DNA of 64,000 bases from Klebsiella aerogenes KCTC 2190 (GCF_000215745.1 NC_015663.1:4746780-4810779); one strand, 5' to 3'. Shown: positions 49,496-60,580, numbered from the stretch's first letter. Translations and numbers: made by a program. Notes: generated from the sequence alone by a model not told the origin.

Positions 49496-49765
49496 ATGGC
49501 ATTACTCGACTTTTTTCTCTCGCGAAAAAAGAACACGGCTAACATTGCGAAAGAACGCCTGCAAATCATCGTCGCGGAGCGCCGCCGCGGCGACGCGGAA
49601 CCGCATTACCTGCCGCAGCTGCGCAAAGATATCCTGGAGGTCATCTGTAAATACGTGCAGATAGACCCTGAGATGGTCAGCGTTCAGCTGGAACAGCGTG
49701 ATGGTGATATTTCGATTCTCGAGCTGAACGTGACCCTGCCAGAAGCTGAAGAGTCGAAACCCTGA
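49496..49765 (+). CDS. minE: cell division topological specificity factor MinE
   Basis: An 89-residue protein ([57 protein letters not shown]...) with the N-terminal membrane and MinD-stimulating helix and the C-terminal dimer domain. It drives MinCD oscillation so division occurs at mid-cell. Last gene of minCDE. Confidence 0.98.
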   Translation: MALLDFFLSRKKNTANIAKERLQIIVAERRRGDAEPHYLPQLRKDILEVICKYVQIDPEMVSVQLEQRDGDISILELNVTLPEAEESKP

Positions 49766-49804
49766 CCTTGTTGTCGCATTAACGGCATCTCGCCGTAGCA
49801 TTAA

Positions 49805-49839
49805 AAAAAACCGGCCACGCAACGCGCGGCCGGTTTTTT
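49805..49839. terminator. bidirectional terminator between minE and rnd
   Basis: AAAAAACCGGCC/GGCCGGTTTTTT perfect 12-bp arms with an 11-nt loop, T-runs in both directions, between the convergent genes minE and rnd. Confidence 0.9.
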
Positions 49840-49861
49840 ATGGCCTGAATGACACCAGGCG

Positions 49862-50989
49862 CTAGCGAGGATAGTCGTTGAGCAGCGCGTTCAGACGCTC
49901 GGCCATCAATTCACCGCGCCAGCCGGAAACCAGCTCCGGCTCGCCGTTTTTCGTTTTCAGCTGCCAGTGCCAGTTCAGCAGTTGGTTGATCTGGCGGCGA
50001 GACGCCAGTAGTTCGGCGCTCACGCCCTTCTCGGCGCTCACTTCCTGTACCAGCGCTTTAATATCTTTAAAGGCTTTGCGGTATCCCGGCATATCGATCA
50101 GGTTTTGCAATGGCTCAGGCAGCGCAGATTCCGGCAAGGCCTGCGCTTTCTCAACCAGGCTAATCAACGTTTTGCCGTGGAAGCGAATTTCGCTACCGGA
50201 TAAACCCAGACTATCAAGCTCACCGAGGCTGGTCGGCATATAGCGCGCCACGCTCCACAGATGCTCTTCGCGTACCACAAAGTTCACCGCCAGGTTACGC
50301 TCGCGCGCTTTGCGCAGACGCCACTCCGCCAGCAACTGCAGGCAGCCCAGCTGACGTGTACGCAGTTGCCAGGCATTGCCGATTTCCCGCCACGCCTCCG
50401 CCGGGTCAAGGACTTCCTGACGGCGCTGCTGCATCAGGTGGCACTCGTTCAACGCTGCCGGCAGCCAGCCCGCATGGTCGGTTTCCGCCATTAATTTGCT
50501 GGCGATCGGCAACAGATACCAGACATCGGCGGCCGCGTATTCGCACTGACGCTCGGTCAACGGTCGGGCCAGCCAATCGGTACGTGATTCGCTTTTGTCC
50601 AGCGCGACGCCGGAATACTCTTCAACCATTGAAGCAAAGCCCCACGACATCGGGCGCCCGCAGAAAGCGGCCAGAATCTGGGTGTCGATCAGCGGCTGCG
50701 GCATCAGGTTGAACGCGTTGAGGAAGACTTCTAAATCTTCGCTGCCCGCATGCAGATATTTGGTGACATTTTGGTTAAGCAGCAGCTCGCGCATCGGCGC
50801 CCAGTCGTTGATGGTCAACGGATCGATCAGAGAAACCTGTTTGCCGTCGAACAGCTGCAGCAAACCAAGCTGCGGATAGTAGGTGCGGGTGCGAACAAAC
50901 TCGGTATCCAGCGCAACCGCGGGCGCCGAACTTGCCGCTTCACAGATAGCGCGCAGGCCATCGTCGGTGGTGATCATCTGATAGTTCAA
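49862..50989 (-). CDS. rnd: ribonuclease D
   Basis: A 375-residue 3'-5' exoribonuclease for tRNA maturation. DEDD motifs are visible: VALDTEFVRTRTYYPQLGLLQL, HAGSEDLEVF and CEYAAADVWYL; the HRDC domain lies in the second half (LAEWRLRKARERNLAVNFVVREEHLW). Length equals E. coli RNase D. It follows fadD on the same strand. Confidence 0.96.
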   Translation of the reverse strand: MNYQMITTDDGLRAICEAASSAPAVALDTEFVRTRTYYPQLGLLQLFDGKQVSLIDPLTINDWAPMRELLLNQNVTKYLHAGSEDLEVFLNAFNLMPQPLIDTQILAAFCGRPMSWGFASMVEEYSGVALDKSESRTDWLARPLTERQCEYAAADVWYLLPIASKLMAETDHAGWLPAALNECHLMQQRRQEVLDPAEAWREIGNAWQLRTRQLGCLQLLAEWRLRKARERNLAVNFVVREEHLWSVARYMPTSLGELDSLGLSGSEIRFHGKTLISLVEKAQALPESALPEPLQNLIDMPGYRKAFKDIKALVQEVSAEKGVSAELLASRRQINQLLNWHWQLKTKNGEPELVSGWRGELMAERLNALLNDYPR

Positions 50990-51021
50990 ATCATACTCTC
51001 TTAACTTGCGCCCATAAAAAA

Positions 51022-51038
51022 CGCCGGCTTAGCCGGCG
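51022..51038 (-). terminator. terminator of fadD
   Basis: CGCCGGCT/AGCCGGCG stem followed by TTTTTTATG on the minus strand, after the fadD stop and before rnd. Confidence 0.85.
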
Positions 51039-51058
51039 CAGGGCGACTCACTCGTTGC

Positions 51059-52744
51059 TTAGCCTTTATTGTCTACTTTAGCACGGGCTTCGTCACGCAG
51101 TTCTCGTCGTAAAATTTTGCCGACGTTGGATTTCGGCAGTTCATCACGAAACTCCACCAGCTTCGGCACTTTGTAGCCGGTCAAATGGCGACGACAGAAA
51201 GTAATCAGCGCTTCTTCGGTTAACGCGGCATCTTTCTTCACCACAAAGATCTTCACCGCTTCACCGCTGCTGCCGGAGGGTACGCCGACGGCTGCCACTT
51301 CCTGTACGCCGGAGTGCTGCATCACAACATCTTCGATTTCATTCGGATAGACGTTAAAACCGGAAACCAGAATCATATCTTTTTTACGATCGACGATCCG
51401 CAGGAAGCCTTCATCATCCATCACCGCGATATCGCCGGTATGCAGCCAGCCATCTTTAATGATTTCATCGGTGGCATCCGGACGCTGCCAGTAGCCCAGC
51501 ATCACCTGCGGCCCTTTGATGCAAAGCTCGCCCGGCTCACCCGGCGCGACTTCATTATCGTCATCATCGACCAGCTTGGCTTCGGTCGATGGCACCGGCA
51601 GGCCGATGCTGCCGCTGTGATAGTCGATATCATGCGGGTTGACGCTCACCAGCGGCGAGCACTCCGTCAGGCCGTAGCCCTCCAGCAGATACTGGCCGGT
51701 CAGTTTCACCCAGCGCTCCGCTACCACCTGCTGCACCGGCATGCCGCCGCCGGCGGAAAGATGCAGCGAAGAGAAATCAAGCTGCTGGAATTCTTTATTG
51801 TTCAATAGCGCGTTAAACAAGGTATTCACCCCGGTCATCGCGGTGAAAGGATATTTTGCCAGCTCTTTTACCAGACCCGGAATATCGCGCGGATTGGTAA
51901 TCAGCAGGTTCTGCCCGCCAAGTTCGATAAACAGCAGGCAGTTCATGGTCAAAGCGAAGATGTGATAGAGCGGCAGCGCGGTCACCACCAGCTCTTTACC
52001 GCGGTGCAGTAGCGGACCGTAGGTCGCATTCACCTGTTCAAGGTTAGCCAGCATATTGCGGTGGGTCAGCATCGCCCCTTTCGCCACGCCGGTGGTACCG
52101 CCGGTGTACTGCAGGAAAGCCAGATCGTCCGCGACGATTTCCGGCTTCACGTACTGCATACGGTAGCCATGCTGCAGGGCGCTACGAAATGAGATGGCGT
52201 CCGGTAGATGATATTTCGGCACCAGCCGCTTAATGTACTTCACCACAAAGTTGACCAACGTCCCTTTGGCGGTGGAGAGCTGGTCGCCCATCCGCGTCAG
52301 GATGACGTGTTTTACCTGGGTTTTATCAACGACTTTCTCCAGGGTATGTGCGAAGTTGGAAACGATCACAATCGCCGCCGCGCCGCTGTCATTGAGCTGG
52401 TGCTCCAGTTCGCGCGGGGTATACAGCGGGTTAACGTTGACGGCAATCATTCCGGCACGCAGGATCCCAAACAGCGCCACCGGGTATTGCAGCAGGTTAG
52501 GCATCATCAGCGCGACGCGATCGCCCTTCTGTAGCCCTAAACCTTGCTGGAGATAAGCGGCGAAAGCGCGGCTGCGCTCTTCCAGCTTACGGTAGGTCAT
52601 CACCTCGCCCATGTTGATAAATGCCGGCTGATCGGCATAACGGGTGGTGGCGTGTTCAAACAATTCAACCAGGGATTGATAGCGGTCAGGATTTATCTCC
52701 GCCGGAACATCGGCGGGATAACGGTTTAGCCAAACCTTTTTCAC
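51059..52744 (-). CDS. fadD: long-chain fatty acid-CoA ligase FadD
   Basis: A 561-residue AMP-forming acyl-CoA synthetase, started at the GTG at 52742-52744 with GAGGTG upstream; this gives the E. coli length, while the ATG at 52780 adds 12 residues. P-loop-like [32 protein letters not shown] and [40 protein letters not shown] are the ANL motifs. It activates imported fatty acids for beta-oxidation. Confidence 0.96.
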   Translation of the reverse strand: MKKVWLNRYPADVPAEINPDRYQSLVELFEHATTRYADQPAFINMGEVMTYRKLEERSRAFAAYLQQGLGLQKGDRVALMMPNLLQYPVALFGILRAGMIAVNVNPLYTPRELEHQLNDSGAAAIVIVSNFAHTLEKVVDKTQVKHVILTRMGDQLSTAKGTLVNFVVKYIKRLVPKYHLPDAISFRSALQHGYRMQYVKPEIVADDLAFLQYTGGTTGVAKGAMLTHRNMLANLEQVNATYGPLLHRGKELVVTALPLYHIFALTMNCLLFIELGGQNLLITNPRDIPGLVKELAKYPFTAMTGVNTLFNALLNNKEFQQLDFSSLHLSAGGGMPVQQVVAERWVKLTGQYLLEGYGLTECSPLVSVNPHDIDYHSGSIGLPVPSTEAKLVDDDDNEVAPGEPGELCIKGPQVMLGYWQRPDATDEIIKDGWLHTGDIAVMDDEGFLRIVDRKKDMILVSGFNVYPNEIEDVVMQHSGVQEVAAVGVPSGSSGEAVKIFVVKKDAALTEEALITFCRRHLTGYKVPKLVEFRDELPKSNVGKILRRELRDEARAKVDNKG

Positions 52745-52903
52745 TGCTTCACCTCTGAAATAGTTATTCGTCGTCATCACAGCCCCTGATCAACAAACAT
52801 TTTGTTAACATTATATTAACTCAGCGTACCAGTTTATTAATTAGGCGTTTTTCAGGTTGCGAAGCGCGTCACTATTTATTTTTCTTATGAGACTTAAAAA
52901 CAC

Positions 52904-52928
52904 GAAACAGCGGGCTAGCCGCTGTTTC
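52904..52928 (-). terminator. terminator of yeaY
   Basis: GAAACAGCGG/CCGCTGTTTC perfect 10-bp stem followed on the minus strand by GTGTTTTTAAG, between yeaY and fadD. Confidence 0.75.
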
Positions 52929-52952
52929 CATTCCATTATAAAAACAACAAAA

Positions 52953-53534
52953 TCATTCCGTTACGACATTTCTGACCTCAGCCGGGCCCGGATTATACCA
53001 ACCCCAGCCACCGTATCCGTAGCCCCAGGGGCGCGGACCGAGCATCCACGGGTCAATGGGCTGCGGCGGCATCACCACCTGCTGCACCACGTTCCAGCGC
53101 TTATAGCCGGTGGCGTTCATCAACATGAATTTATACGGCGTTGCGCCAACTTTACCGTCGACAACGCCGCTAATCGGCCCAACCACGGTGACCAACTGGC
53201 CACGGAAATCGACCGGATCGAGGAAACCGTTCACGTCGGCGAGGATACGGCCGCGCGAAGGTTCGCCCAGTTCCGGTCGCGCGCCGCTATCCAGCGGTAC
53301 GGTGGCAATCTCTAAGCGGGTTTTCCCCTGCTGGTTCTGCACGTTGACAACCTTACCGCCAAAACGCGCTTCCTGGCCGATATACAGCTGCGGCGCGTTC
53401 ATCACCCGCACTAAATCCTGCTGCGGCGTAGGGCTGGTGCCTTTAATAGCATCCGGCACCGATACGCAGCCGCTTAGCGCAACGGCAACCGCCGCGGCTA
53501 ACAGCCAACGAACGCCCTGTTTTTGACCCGCCAT
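52953..53534 (-). CDS. yeaY: Slp-family outer membrane lipoprotein YeaY
   Basis: A 193-residue lipoprotein started at the ATG at 53532-53534 ([23 protein letters not shown]); Cys23 is the lipidation site. The Slp pattern follows ([71 protein letters not shown]). The tail is Gly/Trp/Tyr-rich. In E. coli yeaY is sigma-E controlled and linked to fadD. Confidence 0.93.
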   Translation of the reverse strand: MAGQKQGVRWLLAAAVAVALSGCVSVPDAIKGTSPTPQQDLVRVMNAPQLYIGQEARFGGKVVNVQNQQGKTRLEIATVPLDSGARPELGEPSRGRILADVNGFLDPVDFRGQLVTVVGPISGVVDGKVGATPYKFMLMNATGYKRWNVVQQVVMPPQPIDPWMLGPRPWGYGYGGWGWYNPGPAEVRNVVTE

Positions 53535-53572
53535 AATGCGACTCCTTCTCTCAGTCTTCTCTCTACTGAGAT

Positions 53573-54268
53573 TCACTCGCGGCCAGGAAGTTTCTTCCAC
53601 GCCACTTCGTTTCGCAAATAAACGGGTTCCGCATGCTCAACGGCCACGGTTTTTCCCGCCGCCAGCAGCTGAATGGCCAGCGGCAGCATATCTTCTGCCG
53701 CCGGCAGTTCGACCTCGCCGCTGCTCAAGGTCAGCCCGCTCTCTTTCGCCAGATCCGGCCACGCCTGCCAGCCGGTGCCGACGGTAGCCCATTCGCCGGA
53801 AAGCCGCGCCAGGCGGTCGGCAACCGCAGCCGGTTTGAGGACCGCTTCTGTTTCTTCACCGTGCCAGACGCCATCTTCGTCGCGCTGATACTCGGCCCAG
53901 TAGACCTCGCCCATACGCGCGTCAATAGCCGCCAGCACACGAGTAGCGCCGGTTTTGCGCCACGCGCCCTGGGCCATCGTCGCCAGCGTAGAGACGCCGA
54001 TCATTGGCAACTCAGCGCCCAGCGCCAGTCCTTGCGCAATACCGATACCAATACGTACGCCGGTAAAGCTGCCCGGACCGCGGCCAAAGGCCAGCGCGTC
54101 CAGTTCATTCAGCGTAGTGCCGCTTTCAGTGAGGACCTCCTGCACCAGAGGCAGGATACGTTGGGTGTGTTCGCGAGGACAAATTTCAAAATGGGCGCTC
54201 TGGGCGCCATCATTCCACAGCGCCGCGGAGCACGCCTCCGTGGCGGTATCGATAGCCAAAATTCGCAT
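53573..54268 (-). CDS. tsaB: TsaB, tRNA t6A biosynthesis protein
   Basis: A 231-residue ASKHA-fold protein ([50 protein letters not shown]). With TsaC, TsaD and TsaE it makes threonylcarbamoyladenosine at tRNA position 37. TsaB lacks catalytic residues and supports TsaD. Its start lies about 145 bases downstream of the yoaA stop. Confidence 0.96.
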   Translation of the reverse strand: MRILAIDTATEACSAALWNDGAQSAHFEICPREHTQRILPLVQEVLTESGTTLNELDALAFGRGPGSFTGVRIGIGIAQGLALGAELPMIGVSTLATMAQGAWRKTGATRVLAAIDARMGEVYWAEYQRDEDGVWHGEETEAVLKPAAVADRLARLSGEWATVGTGWQAWPDLAKESGLTLSSGEVELPAAEDMLPLAIQLLAAGKTVAVEHAEPVYLRNEVAWKKLPGRE

Positions 54269-54413
54269 GGGTGGTCACGCTCTCGTTACATATTCCAGGC
54301 TTTAGGGCGGTAAATTCATTGACTGACGGACTCACCGCCGCCGCACCGCCCGAAATCCATTGGGGATAGCTGATTTACAAAATGGCGCGCAGCTTACCAC
54401 ATTTTGCGACGGA

Positions 54414-56324
54414 TTACCTTGCCGGCGGTACAGCGAGAAAGCGCACTGCCCGGCGGATATCGCGGGTACGCGGCGCGGGTGGCAGGCTGGCCAGGAACAC
54501 GGCGCCGTAAGGACGCATCACCAGCCGGTTGTCACAGATAACCAGAACGCCGCGATCGTCAATATCGCGGATCAGGCGCCCGACGCCCTGTTTGAGGGTA
54601 ATGACGGCATCCGGCAACTGCACTTCATCGAACGGGTCGCCGCCGCGCAGTCGACAGTCTTCCATTCGCGCTTTGAGCAGCGGATCGTCCGGTGAGGTAA
54701 AGGGCAGCTTATCGATAATCACCAGCGACAGCGCGTCGCCGCGCACGTCGACCCCTTCCCAGAAGCTACTGGTCGCCACTAATAGCGCATTGCCGGCACT
54801 AACAAACTGCTGCAGCAGTTGACCTTTACTGGTCTCCCCTTGCAGCAGTACCGGCAGCGTCATGGTAGCGCGGAACTGCTCCGCCAGGTCGCGCATCATG
54901 GCGTGCGAGGTACATAGCATAAAGCAGCGGCCGTCGTTAGCTTCGATCAGCGGTTTCAGCATTGCCGCCAGATGGCGCGCCGCGCCGGGCTGGTTCGGCA
55001 GCGGTAAATTGCGCGGTACGCAGAGCAGCGCCTGATGTTGATAATCAAACGGGCTTGGCAGCAACAGCGTCTGCGCGTCATCGATGCCGAGGCGGGCGGT
55101 AAAGTGGTGGAGATCGTCATTCACCGACAGCGTCGCCGAGGTAAAGATCCAGCTCCCCGACTTTTGCGCCATCACCTCTTTAAACTTCTCCGCGACGGTC
55201 AACGGCGTCAGGGCGAGGGTAAAATGCCGTGACGTGCATTCATACCAGTAGCTATAGCCCGGCTGATTAATCTCTTTAAGCCGCTTCAGGCGCCCGCGGT
55301 AGAGCGTCGCGCGCTCAAAGGCGGCGTCGAGCAGCGCCGAGCGGCCAAGGGAGAGTTTGGCGACGTCATAACACAGTTCAAGCGCGTCATCGAGCAGCAG
55401 CAGCGCGCGCTGAATGTGGCTATCCGCCAGCAGTTCGCGCAGATTGCCGCGATAGCCCGGATCGCCCAACTGCAGACGGAAATCCTGCGCGCTTTGCGCC
55501 AGACGATCGGCGCATTTTTGCAACTGTTGGGTATCTTTCAGTTCAGTACGGTAGGCAATGGTGATGTCTTTGGCCAAATCCAGTAGCTGGCGGCTGGAGA
55601 GCGACTGGCCAAAATACTGGCTGGCGATATCCGGCAGCTGATGGGCTTCATCGAAGATCATCACTTCCGCTTCGGGGATCAGTTCGGCAAAGCCGCTCTC
55701 TTTCACCACCATATCGGCAAGGAACAGGTGATGGTTGACCACCACCACATCAGCATCCATCGCCTTCTTACGCGCTTTCACCACAAAGCAATCTTTATAT
55801 AACGGGCAGTCGCTGCCGAGACAGTTATCGTTAGTGCTGGTCACCAGCGGCCAGGCCTGAGAATCTTCGGCGACGCTGGCGCAGGTGCTGATATCGCCAT
55901 CCTGCGTCTGATTAGACCAGGAGCGCAGAAGAATTACGTCACTTAACGTTTGTACCGGCAGATCGCCGCCCGCCAGCGCCTGCTGCTCAAGGCGTTCAAG
56001 GCACAGGTAGTTTGAGCGCCCCTTTAATAGCGCCAGTTTACCGGTGAATTTAAGTGCTTTGGCGACGGTCGGCAGATCGCGGCTATAGAGCTGATCCTGC
56101 AGCGCTTTCGAACCCGTGGAGATGATCACCTTTTTCTTCGCGCGCAGCGCGGGCGCCAGATAGGCGTAGGTTTTACCGGTGCCGGTCCCTGCTTCCACCA
56201 CCAGCGGCCGGGAGGCGTCAATGGCTTCACTCACCGCGATCGCCATCTGGCGCTGCGGTTCGCGCGGCTTAAATCCCGGTATCGCCATGGCCAGCTGGCC
56301 GTCTGCTGCAAAATCGTCGATCAC
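54414..56324 (-). CDS. yoaA: YoaA, DinG/XPD-family Fe-S helicase
   Basis: A 636-residue SF2 helicase with Walker A EAGTGTGKT near residue 43, an Fe-S cysteine set (STCASVAEDSQAW...NDNCLGSDCPLYKDCFVV), DEAH box IFDEAHQLPDIA and C-terminal motif VI (QGVGRLIRDIDDRGVLVI). It works with HolC in repair of stalled replication forks in E. coli. Length matches. Confidence 0.95.
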   Translation of the reverse strand: MIDDFAADGQLAMAIPGFKPREPQRQMAIAVSEAIDASRPLVVEAGTGTGKTYAYLAPALRAKKKVIISTGSKALQDQLYSRDLPTVAKALKFTGKLALLKGRSNYLCLERLEQQALAGGDLPVQTLSDVILLRSWSNQTQDGDISTCASVAEDSQAWPLVTSTNDNCLGSDCPLYKDCFVVKARKKAMDADVVVVNHHLFLADMVVKESGFAELIPEAEVMIFDEAHQLPDIASQYFGQSLSSRQLLDLAKDITIAYRTELKDTQQLQKCADRLAQSAQDFRLQLGDPGYRGNLRELLADSHIQRALLLLDDALELCYDVAKLSLGRSALLDAAFERATLYRGRLKRLKEINQPGYSYWYECTSRHFTLALTPLTVAEKFKEVMAQKSGSWIFTSATLSVNDDLHHFTARLGIDDAQTLLLPSPFDYQHQALLCVPRNLPLPNQPGAARHLAAMLKPLIEANDGRCFMLCTSHAMMRDLAEQFRATMTLPVLLQGETSKGQLLQQFVSAGNALLVATSSFWEGVDVRGDALSLVIIDKLPFTSPDDPLLKARMEDCRLRGGDPFDEVQLPDAVITLKQGVGRLIRDIDDRGVLVICDNRLVMRPYGAVFLASLPPAPRTRDIRRAVRFLAVPPAR

Positions 56325-56455
56325 GTTGCCCCCTGGTTATTTGGACAGTGATTATGTCAGGGAGGACGGCGTTTCGCCAGCCCGGGTAGTGACGCGGGCG
56401 GAACATTGTGGCAGTCTTGCCGCAGCCAAATGGATAGAACAAAGAGGAAAGATAA

Positions 56456-56800
56456 ATGACAATTACGCGTATTGATGCCGAAGCCCGCTGGTCTGATGTG
56501 GTGATTCACAACCAGACCATCTACTACACCGGGGTGCCGGAAAATCTCGACGCCGACGCGTTTGAGCAGACTGCCAACACCCTGGCGCAAATTGACGCGG
56601 TGCTGGAAAAACAGGGCAGCAATAAGTCACGTATTCTTGATGCCACCATTTTCCTCGCCAATAAAGATGATTTTGCGGCGATGAATAAAGCCTGGGACGC
56701 CTGGGTAGTCGCCGGTCACGCGCCGGTGCGCTGCACCGTACAGGCGACCCTGATGAAGCCGCAGTATAAAGTTGAGATTAAAATCATCGCCGCGGCGTAA
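56456..56800 (+). CDS. yoaB: RidA-family protein YoaB
   Basis: A 114-residue RidA/YjgF-type protein (MTITRIDAEARWSDVVIHNQTIYYTGVPENLDADAFEQTANTLAQIDAVLEKQGSNKSRILDATIFLANKDDFAAMNKAWDAWVVAGHAPVRCTVQATL). It is divergent from yoaA. The Arg and Glu of the RidA active site are partly conserved; E. coli YoaB function is uncertain. Confidence 0.94.
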   Translation: MTITRIDAEARWSDVVIHNQTIYYTGVPENLDADAFEQTANTLAQIDAVLEKQGSNKSRILDATIFLANKDDFAAMNKAWDAWVVAGHAPVRCTVQATLMKPQYKVEIKIIAAA

Positions 56801-56986
56801 TTACTCGTCTTCGTCGTCATCTTCGAAGCGCGCTACGATCCGGTCACCGGTGTGCGTGGCGCGCAGTTCATCGGCCACCAGGGCGATTGCCTGGCCGCTG
56901 CTCATTCCCTGCGCCATCAATTCCTGAATACGTTCGACCGCTTTTTGCTGTTGCTCATGGCTCAGCGAAGGTAAACCTGCAAACAT
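56801..56986 (-). CDS. yoaH: UPF0181 protein YoaH
   Basis: A 61-residue protein started at the ATG at 56984-56986 behind AGGAG ([61 protein letters not shown]). It is nearly identical to E. coli YoaH. Its stop is adjacent to the yoaB stop, convergent. Unknown function. Confidence 0.93.
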
Positions 56987-57071
56987 CACTCACTCCTGCT
57001 ACATTGTGGGGCGTAATTATTTCACGCCGTCCGCCATTTCGCCAGTGGGCGGCACATTAGGATCGAGGTTA

Positions 57072-58427
57072 ATGTTGTCCCCCGCTATTATCACCCTGCC
57101 CTGGCACCCGGATGCCGCCGAACGCTATTTCGCGCCGTTAAGCGCCACGCCGTGGGCGATGCTGCTGCACTCCGGCTTCGCCGACCATCCGTATAGCCGT
57201 TTCGATATTATCGTCGCCGAACCGCGCGCGACGTTGGTTACCCGCGGCGAGCAAACCTGTGTCTGCGACGGTGAAGGCAAATATGTCTCGCAGGACGATC
57301 CGCTGCAGCTGCTGCAACAGCAGTTGGATCGCTGTCAGTTAACCCCGCAGGCCGATGATAACCTGCCGTTTCTCGGCGGCGCGCTGGGGCTATTCGGCTA
57401 CGATCTTGGCCGCCGCTTTGAACGTCTTCCGACGCAAGCGCAGGCTGATATTGCCATGCCGGAGATGGCGGTAGGCATTTATGACTGGGCGCTGATCGTC
57501 GATCATCAACGCCAGCAGGTGTCGCTGCTGAGCTATGACGATCCGCAACGGCGCCTGCAGTGGCTGGAATCGCAAACACGCCAGCCGGCTGAACCTTTCT
57601 CCCTGACCTCCTGCTGGCAATCGAATATGAGCCGCCAGCAGTACGGCGAAAAATTCCGCCAGGTACAGGCGTACCTGCGCAGCGGCGACTGTTATCAGGT
57701 CAACCTGGCGCAGCGTTTTAAGGCCCGCTACCGCGGCGATGAATGGCAGGCATTTCGTAAGCTTAATGCCGCCAACCGCGCGCCGTTCAGCGCCTTCATT
57801 CGCCTGCCGGAAGGGGCGATTTTAAGCCTGTCTCCGGAGCGTTTTATTCAACTGCACCAGGGTGACATCCAGACGCGCCCCATCAAAGGCACGCTGCCGC
57901 GACTCGATTCTCCGCAGGAAGACGCACGCCAGGCGGCAACGCTTGCCCACTCGCCGAAAGACCGCGCCGAAAATTTAATGATTGTCGATCTGATGCGCAA
58001 TGATATCGGCCGCGTCGCCGTGCCGGGCAGCGTTCGCGTACCGGAACTGTTTGTGGTCGAACCGTTCCCGGCGGTACATCACCTGGTGAGCACCATCACC
58101 GCACGATTGCCTGCTACGCTTGATGCCAGCGATCTGCTGCGCGCGGCCTTCCCTGGCGGCTCCATTACCGGAGCGCCGAAAGTTCGCGCCATGGAGATTA
58201 TCGATGAACTGGAACCGCAGCGACGCAACGCATGGTGCGGCAGCATTGGTTATCTCAGCCTGTGCGGCAATATGGATACCAGCATTACTATTCGTACGAT
58301 CACCGCCTGGCAGGGCCAACTGTACTGCTCAGCGGGCGGCGGTATCGTGGCGGACAGCGAAGAAGCCGCGGAATATCAGGAAACTTTTGATAAAGTTAAC
58401 CGTATCCTGCATCAACTGGAGAGCTAG
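57072..58427 (+). CDS. pabB: aminodeoxychorismate synthase component I
   Basis: A 451-residue enzyme started at the ATG at 57072 (MLSPAIITLPWHPDAAERYF), which aligns with E. coli PabB. Typical chorismate-binding motifs: DCYQVNLAQRFKA, PFSAFIRLPEGAILSLSPERFI, TRPIKGTLPR, ENLMIVDLMRNDIGRV and GSITGAPKVRAMEIIDELEPQRR. With PabA it makes 4-amino-4-deoxychorismate for folate. Four bases separate it from nudL. Confidence 0.95.
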   Translation: MLSPAIITLPWHPDAAERYFAPLSATPWAMLLHSGFADHPYSRFDIIVAEPRATLVTRGEQTCVCDGEGKYVSQDDPLQLLQQQLDRCQLTPQADDNLPFLGGALGLFGYDLGRRFERLPTQAQADIAMPEMAVGIYDWALIVDHQRQQVSLLSYDDPQRRLQWLESQTRQPAEPFSLTSCWQSNMSRQQYGEKFRQVQAYLRSGDCYQVNLAQRFKARYRGDEWQAFRKLNAANRAPFSAFIRLPEGAILSLSPERFIQLHQGDIQTRPIKGTLPRLDSPQEDARQAATLAHSPKDRAENLMIVDLMRNDIGRVAVPGSVRVPELFVVEPFPAVHHLVSTITARLPATLDASDLLRAAFPGGSITGAPKVRAMEIIDELEPQRRNAWCGSIGYLSLCGNMDTSITIRTITAWQGQLYCSAGGGIVADSEEAAEYQETFDKVNRILHQLES

Positions 58428-58430
58428 AAC

Positions 58431-59009
58431 ATGGCGGCTAACGCCCTCGATCTGGACGACTTTCTATCCCGTTTTCAACTGCTGCGCCCGCAGCCCTCGC
58501 CGCAGTCGCTAAACCAGCGCCAGGCGGCGGTACTGGTGCCGATTGTCCGTCGGCCGCAGCCGGGACTGTTGCTGACCCAGCGTTCGCCGCTGCTGCGCAA
58601 GCACGCGGGCCAGGTCGCCTTCCCCGGCGGCGCAGTAGATAACACCGACGCTACATTGATTGCCGCCGCGCTGCGCGAGGCGCAGGAAGAAGTGGCGATC
58701 CCGCCGGAAGCCGTTGAAGTGATCGGCGTGCTGCCGCCTGTCGACAGCGTCACCGGCTTTCAGGTAACGCCGGTTGTTGGCATAATCCCCCCGGACCTGC
58801 ACTATCATGCCAGTCAGGACGAGGTGTCTGCGGTGTTTGAAATGCCGCTGGAAGAGGCGTTGCGCCTGGGTCGTTACCACCCGCTGGACATCCATCGGCG
58901 CGGTAATTCACATCGCGTCTGGCTATCGTGGTACCAACATTATTTTGTCTGGGGAATGACCGCCGGCATTATTCGCGAGCTGGCGCTGCAAATCGGCACT
59001 CGCCCTTAG
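58431..59009 (+). CDS. nudL: Nudix hydrolase NudL (putative CoA pyrophosphatase)
   Basis: A 192-residue Nudix protein with the box [30 protein letters not shown], residues around 67-96, and the upstream [24 protein letters not shown] typical of CoA diphosphatases. It sits between pabB and sdaA as in E. coli. Length matches YeaB. Confidence 0.94.
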   Translation: MAANALDLDDFLSRFQLLRPQPSPQSLNQRQAAVLVPIVRRPQPGLLLTQRSPLLRKHAGQVAFPGGAVDNTDATLIAAALREAQEEVAIPPEAVEVIGVLPPVDSVTGFQVTPVVGIIPPDLHYHASQDEVSAVFEMPLEEALRLGRYHPLDIHRRGNSHRVWLSWYQHYFVWGMTAGIIRELALQIGTRP

Positions 59010-59134
59010 CTATAATAAGTAATGAGAAGCCGCTCTCACTATTAGTAAAACCAAGGTTATCCATTAGTTTAATTCATGTGAATAGTTAAGCTGACAACCC
59101 GGTTCCCTCTTACACTATGCGCAGTTATTACATC

Positions 59135-59154
59135 GTTACCGCAACCGCGGTAAC
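59135..59154 (+). promoter_or_regulatory. hairpin in sdaA leader
   Basis: GTTACCGC/GCGGTAAC perfect 8-bp stem with a 4-nt loop, seven bases before AGGAG of sdaA. A weak promoter candidate (CTGACA, 16 bp, CACTAT) lies upstream. May affect translation. Confidence 0.4.
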
Positions 59155-59172
59155 CCTGTCAGGAGTGTTATC

Positions 59173-60537
59173 GTGATTAGTATATTCGACATGTTCAAGG
59201 TGGGGATTGGTCCCTCATCTTCCCATACTGTAGGGCCGATGAAGGCCGGTAAACAGTTCGTCGATGACCTGGTCGAAAAGGGATTGCTTAATGAAGTGAC
59301 GCGCGTCGCCGTTGACGTCTATGGGTCGCTTTCATTAACCGGCAAAGGCCACCACACGGACATCGCCATTATCATGGGACTGGCGGGCAATCTGCCTGCG
59401 ACGGTCGATATTGACGCGATCCCGGCATTTATCCGCGACGTAGAAACCCGCGGCCGTCTGCTGCTGGCAAACGGGCAACACGAAGTCGACTTCCCGGCGG
59501 ATGACGGCATGCGTTTTCGTAGCGACAACCTGCCGCTGCACGAAAACGGCATGACTATCCATGCGTGGGCCGGCGAGAAAGAAATCTACAGCAAGACTTA
59601 CTATTCAATCGGCGGCGGTTTTATCGTCGACGAAGAGCATTTCGGCAAAGAAGACGCGAGCGAACTGCAGGTTCCGTATCCGTTTAAATCGGCACAGGAA
59701 ATGCTGGGCTACTGCAAAGAAACCGGTCTGTCGCTCTCCGGCATGGTGATGCAAAACGAACTGGCGCTGCACAGCAAGCAAGAGATCGAGGCCTATTTTG
59801 AAAACGTCTGGCAAACCATGCGCGCCTGTATCGATCGCGGCATGAACACCGAAGGTGTGCTGCCGGGGCCGCTGCGCGTGCCGCGTCGCGCTTCGGCGCT
59901 GCGTCGTCTGCTGGTCGCCAGCGATAAGCTGTCTAATGACCCGATGAATGTTGTCGACTGGGTGAACATGTTCGCGCTGGCGGTCAACGAAGAGAACGCC
60001 GCAGGTGGCCGCGTTGTTACCGCGCCGACCAACGGCGCCTGTGGTATCGTTCCGGCAGTGCTCGCCTACTACGATCACTTTATCGAGTCCGTCAGCCCGG
60101 ATATCTATATTCGCTACTTTATGGCGTCCGGCGCGATTGGCGCGCTGTACAAGATGAACGCGTCCATTTCCGGCGCGGAAGTCGGCTGTCAGGGCGAAGT
60201 CGGCGTCGCCTGTTCAATGGCAGCGGCGGGCCTGGCTGAACTGCTTGGCGCCAGCCCGGAGCAGGTTTGCGTGGCGGCGGAAATCGGCATGGAACATAAC
60301 CTCGGCCTGACCTGCGACCCGGTCGCCGGCCAGGTTCAGGTGCCGTGCATCGAGCGAAACGCTATCGCCTCCGTGAAGGCGATTAACGCCGCGCGTATGG
60401 CGATGCGCCGCACCAGCGAACCGCGCGTCTCTCTCGATAAAGTTATCGAGACCATGTACGAAACGGGTAAAGACATGAACGCCAAATATCGCGAAACCTC
60501 TCGCGGCGGCCTGGCGATCAAAGTCCAGTGTGACTAA
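59173..60537 (+). CDS. sdaA: L-serine deaminase I
   Basis: A 454-residue iron-sulfur L-serine dehydratase with GTG start seven bases after AGGAG. Motifs: [62 protein letters not shown] ([16 protein letters not shown]) and [20 protein letters not shown] with Fe-S Cys. Converts serine to pyruvate and ammonia. Confidence 0.97.
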   Translation: MISIFDMFKVGIGPSSSHTVGPMKAGKQFVDDLVEKGLLNEVTRVAVDVYGSLSLTGKGHHTDIAIIMGLAGNLPATVDIDAIPAFIRDVETRGRLLLANGQHEVDFPADDGMRFRSDNLPLHENGMTIHAWAGEKEIYSKTYYSIGGGFIVDEEHFGKEDASELQVPYPFKSAQEMLGYCKETGLSLSGMVMQNELALHSKQEIEAYFENVWQTMRACIDRGMNTEGVLPGPLRVPRRASALRRLLVASDKLSNDPMNVVDWVNMFALAVNEENAAGGRVVTAPTNGACGIVPAVLAYYDHFIESVSPDIYIRYFMASGAIGALYKMNASISGAEVGCQGEVGVACSMAAAGLAELLGASPEQVCVAAEIGMEHNLGLTCDPVAGQVQVPCIERNAIASVKAINAARMAMRRTSEPRVSLDKVIETMYETGKDMNAKYRETSRGGLAIKVQCD

Positions 60538-60549
60538 AACACGTCTGTG

Positions 60550-60580
60550 AAATGCGCCCTTTCCGGGCGCATTTTTCTTT
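60550..60580 (+). terminator. terminator of sdaA
   Basis: AAATGCGCCC/GGGCGCATTT perfect 10-bp stem with a TTTCC loop and a T-rich tail (TTCTTTTT), after the sdaA stop. Confidence 0.9.

Noticed and set aside
53633..54313. 226-codon open frame opposite to tsaB
   Set aside because: High-GC antisense shadow; tsaB is certain.
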